Positions 24,782 through 34,957 of a DNA stretch of 64,000 nt are shown here, in pieces. Under the pieces are notes generated by a model, which had not been told where the DNA came from, did no database searches, and saw only the letters and a list, made by a program, of their open reading frames with translations. The stretch is from Nocardia blacklockiae (lineage in GTDB: Bacteria > Actinomycetota > Actinomycetes > Mycobacteriales > Mycobacteriaceae), in contig NZ_JADLRJ010000011.1 in the NCBI RefSeq assembly GCF_015477355.1, positions 1 through 64,000 of the forward strand, in the 5' to 3' direction. Position numbers and translations under genes: made by a program. Within the stretch, counting starts at the first letter, position 1; the number at the start of each line of letters is the position of its first letter.

Positions 24782-25324
24782 ATGAGAGCCAAGCGAATCG
24801 CTGCCACCGCCCTGCTCGCGATCGGAGCCACCGGCGTCACCGCGGGAGTGGTCGGCGCGGCGCCCGCGCCGGAGAGCGCCGGCATCAGCGGGGTCGACCA
24901 CGGCGTCGCCTACGTGGCCGCTCCCACCGCGGACCGCACGGGCGTGACCACCACCGTCGCGGCCGGTTCCTTCGCGGTGACCCCCGACGGCCGATCGGTC
25001 ACGCTCACCGACGTCGCCGGCCGCGAGGTGGTGACGGTGCCGCTGGCGCTGCGGGTCGCGGGCGCGACGGTCGGGCTCACCCCGAGCATCGATCCCGCCG
25101 GCCGCACCCTGACCCTCACCGCGAACACCGAGGCGAACAACGTGGCGCAATACATCGACGAGGCGGAGACCGAGGCGCGCAAGCAGCACAACGCCGTGGT
25201 CGGCGCGCTCGTCGGCGCCGGGATCGGCGCGGTGATCGGCTTCTTCCTCGGCGGTGTCGGCGCGCTGGTGACCGTGCCGATCGGCGCGGGGATCGGTGCC
25301 CTGATCGGTTACTCCACACCGTAA
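24782..25324 (+). CDS. Secreted protein with C-terminal glycine-zipper membrane segment
   Basis: 180 residues. A signal peptide (ALLAIGATGVTAGVVGAAPA) is followed by a beta-rich region to about residue 115, with TVTLTDVAGREVVTVPL-like strands. A helical EAETEARKQHN link follows, then a Gly-rich hydrophobic end with small-residue spacing: GALVGAGIGAVIGFFLGG and VPIGAGIGALIGY. That ending resembles glycine-zipper proteins, which insert into membranes. Similar secreted proteins occur in Nocardia and relatives, without known function. The ATG has a weak agggg upstream. Confidence 0.72.
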   Translation: MRAKRIAATALLAIGATGVTAGVVGAAPAPESAGISGVDHGVAYVAAPTADRTGVTTTVAAGSFAVTPDGRSVTLTDVAGREVVTVPLALRVAGATVGLTPSIDPAGRTLTLTANTEANNVAQYIDEAETEARKQHNAVVGALVGAGIGAVIGFFLGGVGALVTVPIGAGIGALIGYSTP

Positions 25325-25358
25325 TCGGGACGCGGCCGCGGGCACCGGCCGGAACTCG

Positions 25359-25380
25359 CCGCGCCACCCCGGTGGCGCGG
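25359..25380. terminator. Hairpin terminator after the glycine-zipper protein gene
   Basis: Perfect 10-base arms ccgcgccacc / ggtggcgcgg with a 2-base spacer, 35 bases past the stop. No T tract. The remainder of 25325-25493 holds the leader of the next gene. Confidence 0.6.
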
Positions 25381-25493
25381 CCCGGTCTCGTGCGCGCGCG
25401 GCCGATGCAGTTCGCATAACTATCCGGACTCACCGGTATGCATCCATTTCGCAGTGGGTATGCGGGGTGCACGAGAGTCGGGAAGTGGTGACG

Positions 25494-26801
25494 ATGCGGG
25501 CAGCGGATTTGGATACCCGGATCGGCGCCGCGGTGGAATGGCTGCACCGGCATCAGCTTCCGGACGGACGCGACGGTGCCGGGTAGGGATGGATTCCGGA
25601 CGTGGCGCCGAATCCGGTGAGTACGGCCGAGGTGGTGTGCGCCCTGGCGACCGCGGGACGGGAGATCCCGTGCGCCCGGGAGGTCGCCCTGCTGGTGCGC
25701 CGGATCGGCACGGGGACAGGCGATCCCGCGCCACTCGAGGCGGCTTGGCGCCTGCGGGCGCTGCAAAGCCTGGGGGTCCCGGCGGACGACCCGGACGCCG
25801 CGACCTTCCGCAGCGCGTTGCTGGCGGCGCAGGACCCCGATTCCGGCGGCTGGCCGATGACCGACCGCGCCGGACCGGTCTCGCTCACCGCGACCGCCCT
25901 CGCGATCCAGGCGCTCGGTGTGGGCGCGGAGCCGGACGCCGCGGTGACCGAGGCCGTGCTCTGGGGCGCCGGTCGGCTGGTCACCACGGTGCTCGATCGG
26001 GCCCCGCGCAGGCAGCGGACGTTCGAATCGGCCTGTGTGGTGGCGACTTTGGCGCGACCGGAGGTCGCGGCCATCGGCGGCGACCGTTTCGTGCACGCGC
26101 GCGAGCTGGCCATGTGCCGGCTGCTGACGTCATTGCGCCGGGGCGGGGTCGGCATCGAGGAGGAGTCGTTCCGCCGCGGCGGCGCGGCCGACACCTGGCG
26201 GCATCTCACGCTGCACGCGACGCTGTGCGCCGTGACCGCGGCCGACCCGCAGGCGCTGCGCGATCCGGTGATCGTGCAGGCGCTCACCAGCCTGCTCGCG
26301 CTGCAGGAGCGGGAACCGCTGCACGCGCAGTACGGCGGCTTCCGCACCTCGGCGGAGGGCTTCGTGACCGCGTCGTCGACCGCTCAGGCGCTGGAGGCGC
26401 TGGTGCGGGCACGGGCGCAACTGGCCGACAACGACGACGTGCCAATGGTTTTCGAGCCGATCGGCCGCCTGCTGCGCGCCCGGCGCGGCACGGCGTCGAA
26501 GGCGGGGCCCGCCTGGGGCGCCGCGTCGACGGCCCGCACCGGGCGCGCGGCGAGCGCGGTGTGGGCGTCCAACGGCGCGGCGGGACTGACCATTTCGCTG
26601 CTGGCGGTGCTGTTCGCCGACCCGCTGGGCCGGATCGGCAGCCGCTCGCTGGTGGCGTGGGGCATGGTGTTCGTCGCGGTCGGCACCTACGAAGGGATCG
26701 CCGTGCGGCTGCCGCGCTTGTCGCGCCGGCGGATCGCGGCGGCGGTGCTGGGCACCTACACGGCGGTGGTGCTGCCGCTGATGGCCTTCCTGCTGACCTG
26801 A
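25494..26801 (+). pseudogene. Terpenoid-cyclase-like alpha-toroid membrane protein, interrupted by an amber codon
   Basis: From the ATG at 25494 the frame reads AAVEWLHRHQLPDGRDGAG and meets TAG at 25584-25586 (codon 31). It then continues open for about 400 codons starting GWIPDVAPNPVSTAEVVCAL. Relatives have Trp-rich D-G-x-W-x-W at this point, so a Trp TGG to TAG change is likely. The body shows repeated toroid-like helices (EAAWRLRALQSLGVP, PDSGGWPMTDRAGPVSLTAT, FRTSAEGFVTASSTAQALEAL). Two C-terminal membrane segments follow (SLVAWGMVFVAVGTYEGI; VLGTYTAVVLPLMAFLL). A shortened product could start at the GTG at 25602. Function unknown. Confidence 0.75.
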
Positions 26802-26869
26802 CCGCCCCGGTGGCCGAAACGCCGGTTCCCCGCGACAATGTCGGAGGACGAGCGAGTCGAGGGGGTCCG

Positions 26870-27622
26870 ATGCACAGCAGCGCGCAGCAGACCGGGGGCA
26901 CCTGGGTGCGGCGGTTCCATCCGCGTGCCGACCCGCGGGCGCGGCTGGTGTGCCTGGCACACGCGGGCGGCTCCGCGAGCTACTTCCATCCGGTCTCCCG
27001 GATGGTCGATCCCGCCCACGAGGTGCTGGCGGTGCAGTATCCCGGCCGCCAGGACCGGCGGCACGAGCGCTGTATCGAGAGCGTGGCCGAACTCGCGGAA
27101 CTGGTTGCGGCGGAACTGGTTCCGTGGCTGGATCGGCCGCTGTACCTGTTCGGTCACAGCATGGGCGCCTCGGTGGCGTTCGAGGTGGCGCGCCGATTGG
27201 AGGCGCGCGGCACCGCACCGGCGGCCCTGTTCGTGTCCGGCCGGCGGGCGCCCTCGCGGGTGCGCACCGAGACCGTGCACCTGCTCGACGACGCGGGCCT
27301 ACTCGCGGAAGTGCGGCGGCTCAACGGATCCGACGTCCGCGTCCTCGACGACGAGGAGATGCTGCGCGCGATCCTGCCCGCCATCCGCGGCGACTACAAG
27401 GCGGCCGAGACCTATCGCGGCACCGACGGCGCCACCGTCTCCGCGCCGATCCACGCGCACCTCGGCCTGCGGGACCCGAAGGTGACCGTGGCCGAGGCGC
27501 AGGCCTGGCGCGAACACACCACGGGCGGTTTCGAACTCACCACCTACGACGGCGGCCACTTCTACCTCAACACCCACGCCCCGCGGCTGGTGCGCTCGAT
27601 CGAAGCGGTGATGTCGGCCTAG
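26870..27622 (+). CDS. Type II thioesterase (alpha/beta hydrolase)
   Basis: 250 residues. It has the TEII order: LVCLAHAGGSASYF (oxyanion region), VLAVQYPGRQDR, nucleophile Ser in LFGHSMGASVAFEVA (~residue 93), acid Asp in HLGLRDPKVT (~200) and catalytic His in YDGGHFYLN (~228). Such enzymes free misprimed acyl groups from carrier proteins of NRPS/PKS systems. No assembly line is in the window. The nearest carrier protein is inside the carboxylic acid reductase 2 kb away. The gene ends convergently with the next one, sharing a CTAG at the two stops. Confidence 0.88.
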   Translation: MHSSAQQTGGTWVRRFHPRADPRARLVCLAHAGGSASYFHPVSRMVDPAHEVLAVQYPGRQDRRHERCIESVAELAELVAAELVPWLDRPLYLFGHSMGASVAFEVARRLEARGTAPAALFVSGRRAPSRVRTETVHLLDDAGLLAEVRRLNGSDVRVLDDEEMLRAILPAIRGDYKAAETYRGTDGATVSAPIHAHLGLRDPKVTVAEAQAWREHTTGGFELTTYDGGHFYLNTHAPRLVRSIEAVMSA

Positions 27623-28464
27623 ACGATCCGCGCCAGCTCCGAGAGCGGCCCGGGCAGCCCGGCCAGGTGGCGTTTGATGCCGGTGGCCACGGGGTTCGGA
27701 TTCTCGGCGCGCAAACGATCGAGTTCGCGCTGCATGGTGTCCACGGTCGCGTGGTAGCAGGCGTCGACCTCGGCCGGGTTGTCGGGATCGCCGGGCTGGG
27801 TGGACCAGTCCAGCGGCGGCAGGAAGCTCACCTGCACGGTGGCGGGCAGCGGAATCTGCGGCAGCACCGGTGCCAGCCCGAACGGCACCCCGAGGGTGTA
27901 GGGGAACACCTTGGCGCGCAACAACTTGTCCAGGCGCAGCAGGCGCGCGGTGCGCTCGCCGCGGCTGACGATGAAGATCGCGTCGTGGCCGCCGTTGGCC
28001 ACCGCAGGGATCACGGGTACGCCGAGTTCCATTGCGAGCCGGATGAATCCGCGGCGGTCGGCGAAGTCGATGCGACCGCGGTCGGTCCAGGGGCGGCAGG
28101 CCTCCCAGTCGCCGCCCGGGTAGACCAGCACGGCCCCGCCGTCCTTGATGCCCGCCGTCGCGGCCTCGCGCGAGGCGGGCAGCGCGCCGAGCCCGCGCAG
28201 GGCGTCACCGAGAACCGGTGCGCGCAGCAAGATCTCGTGTGCCAGGCCGAACGAGGGATCGTCCGGGCGGCGGTCCAGCATGGTCAGCAACGTGGTCCAG
28301 ATCTCCGGCGCCCAGTAGATCGACGAGTGATTGCCGATGATCAGTGCCGGGCCGGACGCCGGCACGTGCTGCGCGCCGGTGACCGTCGGCGTGAAGTAGT
28401 TGACATAGGCCCGCGCCAGGGGGAGCAGCGGGTGATCGGGGTCCGGATACTTCCGGGTGTTCAT
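27619..28464 (-). CDS. Lysophospholipid-acyltransferase-like protein lacking the usual catalytic Asp
   Basis: 281 residues from the ATG at 28464. It resembles MGAT-like members of the PlsC superfamily: an N-terminal hydrophobic segment, the NHxS block (IIGNHSSIYWAPEIW, ~43), a glycine-rich block VLVYPGGDWEACRPW (~115), and GFIRLAMELGVPVIPAVANGG (positions ~138-158; key residues GF-RLA-G-PV-P). In the standard NHx4D motif the fifth residue after His is Asp; here it is Trp. The enzyme may use another residue or be inactive as a transferase. It is the only minus-strand gene between the thioesterase and the reductase. Confidence 0.75.
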   Translation of the reverse strand: MNTRKYPDPDHPLLPLARAYVNYFTPTVTGAQHVPASGPALIIGNHSSIYWAPEIWTTLLTMLDRRPDDPSFGLAHEILLRAPVLGDALRGLGALPASREAATAGIKDGGAVLVYPGGDWEACRPWTDRGRIDFADRRGFIRLAMELGVPVIPAVANGGHDAIFIVSRGERTARLLRLDKLLRAKVFPYTLGVPFGLAPVLPQIPLPATVQVSFLPPLDWSTQPGDPDNPAEVDACYHATVDTMQRELDRLRAENPNPVATGIKRHLAGLPGPLSELARIV

Positions 28465-28992
28465 GTGTGTCGTTCCTGTCTGTCGCCTCGACGACGGACG
28501 GCGGCACGCCGCGACCGGCCGCGGCACGAAATAGTGCCCGGCGGAACCTGATTGCGGTCACATCCCCATTGATATTCCCTGATGTCGCGCGTGCGCGAAT
28601 CGGCACGGTGCGAGTGCATCGTCTGCCCGACCGATGCCGATCACCGTCCTCCTGCACCATCGAGGTTACCAACGCAAGCATTTGCTTGGTAGTCGATGTG
28701 CGGAATCCGACACGCGCGGGGGCGGACTCGCCATTCACACGAATCCGCTGGTCGATGAGTAAATCGGTCAAACCGCGCAAATACGCCAGCGTGACGTATG
28801 CCTCAATGGCGTCTAGCTCGGTGGATGTCGGCGCCTGTCGCGAGGCCCTTGACAGTGTGTCGTGACCAGCGCGACCGTAGAGATAGTTAGCGTGGGTAAA
28901 TTAATTCGGTGCGCGGAATGTGCTGGCCCGCGCGGGATCCACGGCGCATCGGCCGTCGGACATCGGTGGGAACAACTCGGAGAGGTCGGGGA
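28465..28992. other. Divergent intergenic region of about 530 bases
   Basis: It separates the minus-strand acyltransferase from the plus-strand carboxylic acid reductase and is less GC-rich than its neighbours. The minus strand is open (a product with LRGLTDLLIDQRIRVNGE), but no start, ribosome site or family supports a gene. A tagttagcgtgggtaaatta stretch near 28885-28904 could contain the reductase promoter. Confidence 0.45.
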
Positions 28993-31900
28993 ATGGACAT
29001 CTTGGGGATGGAGATCACGGACGCGGAGGCCCGGCTGGCTCGACGAGCCGCCGAACTGATCGAGCGCGACGAGCAGATCCGTGCCGCGCTCCCGGACGAG
29101 GCGGTCGCCCGGGCCGTGCAGGCGCCGGACCTGCGGCTGGCCGGGATCGTGGCGACCATCATGGAGGCGTACGCCGATCGCCCGGCGGTCGCGCAGCGGG
29201 CGGTCGACTTCGTGGCCGACGACACCGGCCGCCGCCGCGCCCGCCTGCTGCCGCGGTTCGACACCCTCACCTACGGTCAGGTGTGGGAGCGGGTGCGGGC
29301 GCTGACCGCGGCCTGGCACGGCGACGCCGAAAACCCGGTTCGCGCAGGCGATTTCGTCGCTATTCTCGGATTCACCAGCATCGACTACACCGTCGTCGAC
29401 CTGGCGTGCATCCACTCGGGCACGGTGTCGGTGCCGTTGCAGGCGGGCGCGCCGCCGGCGCAGCTGGCCCCGATCGTCGGCGAGACCGCGCCGCTGGTGC
29501 TGGCCACCGATGTCGAACAGCTGGACGTGGCGGTCGATCTGGTCGCGGCCGCGGATTCGGTGCGTTCGCTGGTCGTCTTCGACTATCACTCGCGCGACGA
29601 CGACCACCGGGCGGCGGTTGCCGCAGCCCGGGAACGGTTGTCGGACAGTCCCGTACGCGTCGAGACTCTCGACGAGGTGCTGGCGCGCGGCCGCGCCCTG
29701 CCGCCCGCCCCGCTGCACACCGCCGCGAGTGAGGACGAGCTCTCGCTGCTGATCTACACCTCCGGCAGCACCGGAACACCCAAGGGCGCAATGTATCCCG
29801 AGCGGCTGCTCACGCGGATGTGGCGCAGCGGCGGCGGGCTGCCGTTGCCGGTCCTCGGGTTCAGCTACATGCCGATGAGCCACGTCGCGGGCCGAGCCTC
29901 GCTGATCAGCTGCCTGTCCGGCGGCGGCACCGCGTATTTCGCGGCCCGCAGCGACATGTCGACCCTGTTCGAGGACATCGCGCTGGCCCGGCCGACGATG
30001 CTGTTCTTCGTTCCGCGCGTGTGCGACATGGTGTTCCAGCGGTTCCGCGCGGAGGTCGACCGGAAGGTCGCGGCCGGCGGCGACCCGGAGCAGGTCGAGC
30101 GCGAGGTGAAGACCGCGCTGCGGGAGGACTACTTGGGCGGGCGCTTCCTGCTCGCGCTGGTCGGCAGCGCGCCGCTGTCGCGGGACATGCGCACGTTCAT
30201 GGAGTCGGTGCTCGAGGTCGGGATGTTCGACGGCTACGGCGCCACCGAGACCGGCGGCGGGGTGCTGCTCAACAACCGGCTGCAACGGCCGCCGGTGCTG
30301 GACTACAAGCTGGTCGACGTGCCCGAACTCGGCTACTTCGGCACCGACAAGCCTTATCCGCGTGGCGAATTGCTGCTCAAGTCCGAGACGCTGGTGCCGG
30401 GCTACTACAAGCGCCCCGAGTTGAACGCGGAGATCTTCGACGCCGACGGCTTCTACCGCACCGGGGACGTCATGGCCGAGATCGGGCCGGACCAGCTGGT
30501 GTACGTCGATCGGCGCAACAACGTGCTGAAGCTGTCGCAGGGCGAGTTCGTGGCGGTGTCGAAGCTGGAGGCCGTGTACGCGGGCAGCCCGCTGGTCCGT
30601 CAGATCTACGTCTACGGCTCCAGCGAGCGCGCCTTCCTGCTCGCGGTGATCGTCCCGACGGCCGCCGCGGTCTCGGCGTATCCGGATGTGGCGCAGTTGA
30701 AGTCGGCGATCGGCGAATCGTTGCAGCAGGTGGCCAAGGAGGCACGGCTGGAGTCCTACGAGATCCCGCGCGACTTCCTGCTCGAGACCGAGCCGTTCAG
30801 CATGTCTAACGGGCTGCTGTCGGGGATCGGGAAACTGTTGCGGCCCAAGCTGAAAGAGCGTTACGGCGCTCGGCTCGAGCAGCGCTACGACGAGCTGGAG
30901 CGCGCCCAGCGCGACGAGCTGACCGCGCTGCGCTCCGCCGCCGCCGACCTGCCCGTGCTGGAGACGGTGGGGCGCGCGGCGCGGGCGGTGTTGGGTTGCG
31001 CGGCTACCGATCTCGCGCCGGACGCGCACTTCGCCGACCTCGGCGGGGATTCGCTGTCGGCGCTGACGCTGTCGAATCTGCTGGGCGAGATCTTCGGTGT
31101 CGAGGTGCCGGTGGGCGTGATCGTCGGTCCCGCCACCGATCTGCGGCGGCTCGCGGAGTACGTGGAGACCGAGCGGCGCACGGGCGGCACCCGGCCCTCG
31201 GCGGCGTCGGTGCACGGCGGCGGGTCCGAGATCCACGCCGCCGACCTGACTCTCGACAAGTTCGTCGACGCGGCGACCCTCGCGGCGGCGGCCGCGCTGC
31301 CCCGGGCCGCGCAGCCGCCGCGCACGGTGCTGCTGACCGGCGCCAACGGTTACCTGGGCCGCTTCCTGTGCCTGGAATGGCTGGAGCGCCTACACGACTC
31401 GGGTGGCACGCTGATCTGCGTGGTGCGTGGCGGTGACGACGCGGCGGCGCGGGCACGCCTGGACGCGGTGTTCGACAGCGGCGATCCGGAGCTGCCGGGG
31501 CGGTACCGGGAGCTGGCGGCAGGCACCCTCGAAGTGCTCGCGGGCGATATCGGCGAGCCCGATTTCGGTGTGGGACAGCAACAGTGGCGGCGGCTGGCGG
31601 AGACGGTCGACCTGATCGTGCACCCGGCGGCGCTGGTGAACCACGTGCTGCCCTACGACCAGCTGTTCGGCCCCAACGTGGTCGGCACCGCGGAGGTGAT
31701 CCGGCTGGCCCTGACCGAGCGGCTCAAGCCGGTCACGTATCTGTCGACGGTCGGCGTTGCCGCACAGGTGGATCCGCAGCGTTTCACCGAGGACGGGGAC
31801 ATTCGCGAGATCAGTCCGCGCCGCCGGATCGACGACAGCTACGCCAACGGTTACGGCAACAGCAAGTGGGCCGGCGAGGTGCTGCTGCGGGAGGCGCACG

Positions 31901-32511
31901 ACCTGTGCGGCCTGCCGGTGGCGGTGTTCCGCTCGGACATGATCCTCGCGCACAGCCGCTACGCCGGGCAGTTCAATCTGCCCGACATGTTCACCCGGCT
32001 GCTGCTGAGCGTGCTGGCGACCGGGGTCGCGCCGACATCGTTCTACGCCACCGATGCCGCCGGTGCGCGCCAGCGCGCCCACTACGACGGCCTGCCTGCC
32101 GATTTCACCGCGGCGGCGATCACCACGCTCGGTTCCCGGGTGCACACCGGTTTCGAGAGTTTCGACGTGCTCAATCCGCACGACGACGGCCTGTCGCTGG
32201 ACGTGTTCGTGGACTGGCTGATCGAGGCGGGCCACCCGATCGAGCGGATCGACGACTACGCGGACTGGCTGGCGCGGTTCGAGACCGCCTTGCGCGCCCT
32301 GCCCGAACAGCAGCGCCAGCACTCGGTACTGCCGCTGCTGCACGCCTACCGCCACCCCGACACTCCGCTGCCCGGCGCCATCCTGCCCGCCAAGAAGTTC
32401 CAGGCCGCGGTGCAGGAGGCGCGGATCGGGGCCGCCGCGGACATCCCGCACCTGACCCCGGAGCTGATCCGCAAGTACGCCGACGACCTGCGGCTGCGCA
32501 ACCTGCTCTGA
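28993..32511 (+). CDS. car: Carboxylic acid reductase (adenylation-carrier-reductase)
   Basis: 1172 residues, the normal size for CAR. The adenylation domain (1 to ~640) has the P-loop [15 protein letters not shown] (~254) and [10 protein letters not shown] (~414). The carrier domain carries [12 protein letters not shown], with Ser ~687 for the phosphopantetheine arm. The NADPH reductase domain (~770-1172) has [24 protein letters not shown] and the Tyr/Lys pair in [12 protein letters not shown]. It activates a carboxylate with ATP, loads it as a thioester and releases it by a two-electron reduction to the aldehyde. The ATG at 28993 (gagaggtcgggga upstream) is preferred. No phosphopantetheinyl transferase gene is in the window. 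Confidence 0.96.
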   Translation: MDILGMEITDAEARLARRAAELIERDEQIRAALPDEAVARAVQAPDLRLAGIVATIMEAYADRPAVAQRAVDFVADDTGRRRARLLPRFDTLTYGQVWERVRALTAAWHGDAENPVRAGDFVAILGFTSIDYTVVDLACIHSGTVSVPLQAGAPPAQLAPIVGETAPLVLATDVEQLDVAVDLVAAADSVRSLVVFDYHSRDDDHRAAVAAARERLSDSPVRVETLDEVLARGRALPPAPLHTAASEDELSLLIYTSGSTGTPKGAMYPERLLTRMWRSGGGLPLPVLGFSYMPMSHVAGRASLISCLSGGGTAYFAARSDMSTLFEDIALARPTMLFFVPRVCDMVFQRFRAEVDRKVAAGGDPEQVEREVKTALREDYLGGRFLLALVGSAPLSRDMRTFMESVLEVGMFDGYGATETGGGVLLNNRLQRPPVLDYKLVDVPELGYFGTDKPYPRGELLLKSETLVPGYYKRPELNAEIFDADGFYRTGDVMAEIGPDQLVYVDRRNNVLKLSQGEFVAVSKLEAVYAGSPLVRQIYVYGSSERAFLLAVIVPTAAAVSAYPDVAQLKSAIGESLQQVAKEARLESYEIPRDFLLETEPFSMSNGLLSGIGKLLRPKLKERYGARLEQRYDELERAQRDELTALRSAAADLPVLETVGRAARAVLGCAATDLAPDAHFADLGGDSLSALTLSNLLGEIFGVEVPVGVIVGPATDLRRLAEYVETERRTGGTRPSAASVHGGGSEIHAADLTLDKFVDAATLAAAAALPRAAQPPRTVLLTGANGYLGRFLCLEWLERLHDSGGTLICVVRGGDDAAARARLDAVFDSGDPELPGRYRELAAGTLEVLAGDIGEPDFGVGQQQWRRLAETVDLIVHPAALVNHVLPYDQLFGPNVVGTAEVIRLALTERLKPVTYLSTVGVAAQVDPQRFTEDGDIREISPRRRIDDSYANGYGNSKWAGEVLLREAHDLCGLPVAVFRSDMILAHSRYAGQFNLPDMFTRLLLSVLATGVAPTSFYATDAAGARQRAHYDGLPADFTAAAITTLGSRVHTGFESFDVLNPHDDGLSLDVFVDWLIEAGHPIERIDDYADWLARFETALRALPEQQRQHSVLPLLHAYRHPDTPLPGAILPAKKFQAAVQEARIGAAADIPHLTPELIRKYADDLRLRNLL

Positions 32512-32522
32512 CCGCGAGGACG

Positions 32523-33161
32523 CTACGCCGTGACCGGTCCGGAGGGTTCGAGCGCGGACCGGCGCGCGCGGTACTCGCGCCGCCAGCGGGCGAAGCCGAC
32601 CAGCACCATCACGAAGAACAGGCCGTACACCGCGCCGGAGATGTAGAGGCCGGAGTGGAAGGCCAGCGGCACGCCGACCAGATCGACCAGCATCCAGATG
32701 ATCCAGAAGTCGACGAGCGCGCGGCTCTGGGCGAAGGTGGCGATCGCGCTGCCGACGAAGATGTAGGCGTTCGCCCACGGGGACCAGGCGACGTGCAGCC
32801 AGGCGGCGTGGATGAACAGCTCGGCGACGGCCACGGTGCCCAGCGCCAGCACCGCCAGCAGCACGACGCGTTCGCGGACGGTGGCGGGCCGCACGAGCAG
32901 GCCGTGGTCGGCGCGAGCGCCCCGGGTCCAGGCGACCCAGCCGTATACCGCCAAGGCGCAGAACAGGATCTGCTTGAGCGCGTTGCCGGGCACATGGGCG
33001 TGCAGCGAGGCGGCCAGCAGGAGCAGCGCGCCCGCCGCCTGGACCGGCCAGGTCCACACGGTCTTGCGCATGGCCAGCCAGACCACGGCCAGCGACAGGA
33101 TGTTGCCGATCAGGTCGGTCCAGAGGATGTGCTCGCCGAAGAGCTGGAAGCCCGCGTTCAC
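32523..33161 (-). CDS. pnuC: PnuC-family nicotinamide riboside-type transporter
   Basis: 212 residues from the GTG at 33161. Six to seven membrane helices are visible, including LIGNILSLAVVWLAMR, WPVQAAGALLLLAASLHAH, VVLLAVLALGTVAVAELFI and AVYGLFFVMVLVGFARW. The conserved W-x-x-W/N-x-Y segment is AWSPWANAYIFVGSA, followed by ALVDFWIIWMLVDLVGVPL. PnuC proteins carry nicotinamide riboside, but relatives carry thiamine or riboflavin, so the substrate is not certain. No riboswitch was recognised in the leader. An upstream ATG at 33242 would add a non-conserved Arg/Gly stretch. Confidence 0.87.
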   Translation of the reverse strand: MNAGFQLFGEHILWTDLIGNILSLAVVWLAMRKTVWTWPVQAAGALLLLAASLHAHVPGNALKQILFCALAVYGWVAWTRGARADHGLLVRPATVRERVVLLAVLALGTVAVAELFIHAAWLHVAWSPWANAYIFVGSAIATFAQSRALVDFWIIWMLVDLVGVPLAFHSGLYISGAVYGLFFVMVLVGFARWRREYRARRSALEPSGPVTA

Positions 33162-33394
33162 GCGGCGACTCCCGGCCCCGCGCAACCGGATTCGCCCGCG
33201 CTCCGGATGTGCATCTCCCGGACCTCCTCGATGCTTCGGCACCGGGACCGCGACGGCCGTTCACCTGGCTCGAACTCGCCCCGCTCCCGGAATGAGCGTT
33301 CCCTGGGGGAACCCGCCCGGCGGCGCAAGGTATTCCCGGGCCCCGCGCGACAAGCTGTGACGTAGACCTCGTACCGGTGTTTGGGTACGGGGAC

Positions 33395-33430
33395 GGGGTG
33401 ATGGGCGGCTGGTGGCCTGCCCATCACCCC
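33395..33430. terminator. Hairpin terminator of the pdh operon
   Basis: Perfect 12-base arms ggggtgatgggc / gcccatcacccc with a 12-base loop, about 150 bases past the E2 stop on the minus strand. It separates the pdh operon from pnuC. The rest of 33162-33577 shows no gene. Confidence 0.7.
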
Positions 33431-33577
33431 GGTGAAGACTCCCGCCGCCCTGGTCGGGGGATGAGGGCCCCTCGTGCACTTGTGGTGCTCCGGCGGGAAC
33501 CCCGGCTTCCGCTCGGCGAGCGGGCACTGGTTGCCGGGGTGGCGGGTATGCCGGTGGTTCGGGTGCGCGGTGGGGCG

Positions 33578-34957
33578 CTACGCGACGATGCGCAGGGGGT
33601 GCTCCAGCAGGTCCTTCAGGTGGCGCAGGAACTGTGCGGCGACCGCGCCGTCGATCGCGCGGTGGTCGGCGGACAGGGTGACGCGCAGGATCTTGCGGGC
33701 CACCACCTCGTCGCCGGCCAGGCGCAACTCGTCCTGGGCCGCGCCGACCGCGAGGATCGCCGCTTCGGGCGGGTTGATGACCGCGGTGAAGTGCTCGATG
33801 CCGAACATGCCCAGATTCGAGATGGTGAAGGTGCCGCCCGACATCTCCTCGGCGCGCAGCTTGCGATCGCGCGCCCGGCCGGCCAGGTCGCGAGCCGCGG
33901 CGGCGATCTCCGAGACGCTCTTGCGGTCGGCGTCGCGGATGACCGGGACCAGCAGCCCGGCGGGCGTGGCCACGGCGACGCCGAGGTGAATCCCGTGGTG
34001 CCGCAACAGTTTGTCCCCGGCGACGGAGACGTTCACCGCCGGCTCCGCGCGCAGTGTCGAGGCGACCGCCTTCACCAGTAGGTCGTTGACGCTGACCTTG
34101 CCCTTCCCGGCGGCCTCCAGCGTGCCGTTGAGCTCCGCGCGGAAGGCCAGCAGCTCGGTGACGTCGATCGCGCTGGTCAGGTAGATGTGCGGCGCCTGCT
34201 GCTTGCTCTCGGTGAGGCGCGCGGCCGAGACGCGCTGAATGGTGGTCAGCGGCACCTCGTCGTAGTCACCCGGCGGAAGCGCTGTGCCCTGCGCATTTTC
34301 GGAAGCCTGGCCAGTGATCGCGGGTGTGGCAGTGCTGTGCGCCACTTCCACATCCTGCCGCGTGATCCGGCCGCCGGGCCCGGTGCCGCTCACGGTCGCC
34401 AGGTCCACGCCCAACTCGCGGGCGACCTTGCGCGCCAGGGGAGAAGACTTCGGCCGGGACCCGCCCGCTGCTGAGGCGAGTGCGGGAGAAGCGGGTGCGG
34501 TGCTCGAAATGCTTTGCGTGCCAGCACTTCCAGAGCGTACGGTCACGCCGTTCCCGGCTGCTTCGAGGGCACCAGCGGGCACCGGCTGCCCGGCGTCCGT
34601 CGGCGAAGACGTCTGTGCGCCGGGCCCCGTATGTGCGGTGGCAGACTGCGCGCCACCCGCGCCCCCGTTGGAATCGCCTTGCGCCCCGGCGTTCGTCCGC
34701 GTGCCACCCGCGCCCGACCCGCTGCCGTCCCCGACGATCGCGATCGGCTCACCGATCGGGACCCGGGCCCCGGCCTCGGCGAGGATCTGCTCGAGTACCC
34801 CGTCGTCGTAGGCCTCCAGCTCCATCAGGGCCTTGTCGGTCTCGATCTCGGCGAGGACCTCGCCGCGGGCGACCGGGTCGCCGACCTGCTTGAGCCAGGA
34901 GGCGATGATGCCGTCCTCCATGGTGTCGGACAGGCGGGGCATGGTGATCTCAGGCAA
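33578..34957 (-). CDS. pdhC: Dihydrolipoamide acyltransferase (E2) of a pyruvate-dehydrogenase-type complex
   Basis: 459 residues from a TTG at 34957, or 454 from the ATG at 34942. One lipoyl domain (1-80) has the lipoyl-Lys in EIETDKALMELEAY (~residue 45). A Gly/Thr/Pro-rich linker precedes a peripheral-subunit-binding domain (KSSPLARKVARELGVDLATV, ~168). The catalytic core ends with the His/Asp pair in LSADHRAIDGAVAAQFL. It passes the acyl group from lipoamide to CoA. It overlaps the E1-beta stop by 8 bases if the TTG is used. Last gene of the operon. Confidence 0.93.
   Translation of the reverse strand: MPEITMPRLSDTMEDGIIASWLKQVGDPVARGEVLAEIETDKALMELEAYDDGVLEQILAEAGARVPIGEPIAIVGDGSGSGAGGTRTNAGAQGDSNGGAGGAQSATAHTGPGAQTSSPTDAGQPVPAGALEAAGNGVTVRSGSAGTQSISSTAPASPALASAAGGSRPKSSPLARKVARELGVDLATVSGTGPGGRITRQDVEVAHSTATPAITGQASENAQGTALPPGDYDEVPLTTIQRVSAARLTESKQQAPHIYLTSAIDVTELLAFRAELNGTLEAAGKGKVSVNDLLVKAVASTLRAEPAVNVSVAGDKLLRHHGIHLGVAVATPAGLLVPVIRDADRKSVSEIAAAARDLAGRARDRKLRAEEMSGGTFTISNLGMFGIEHFTAVINPPEAAILAVGAAQDELRLAGDEVVARKILRVTLSADHRAIDGAVAAQFLRHLKDLLEHPLRIVA

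Noticed and set aside
28205-28780. Possible minus-strand gene upstream of the acyltransferase
   Set aside because: The first third looks protein-like, but there is no ribosome site or family, and it overlaps the acyltransferase start region in another frame.
28813-31236. An 807-codon open frame opposite the carboxylic acid reductase
   Set aside because: Shadow of a high-GC gene; its His/Arg/Gln-rich product has no domain, and the opposite strand is a complete, well-conserved reductase.
33162-33394. Riboswitch before pnuC
   Set aside because: No FMN, TPP or NAD-type conserved core could be recognised in the leader by eye.
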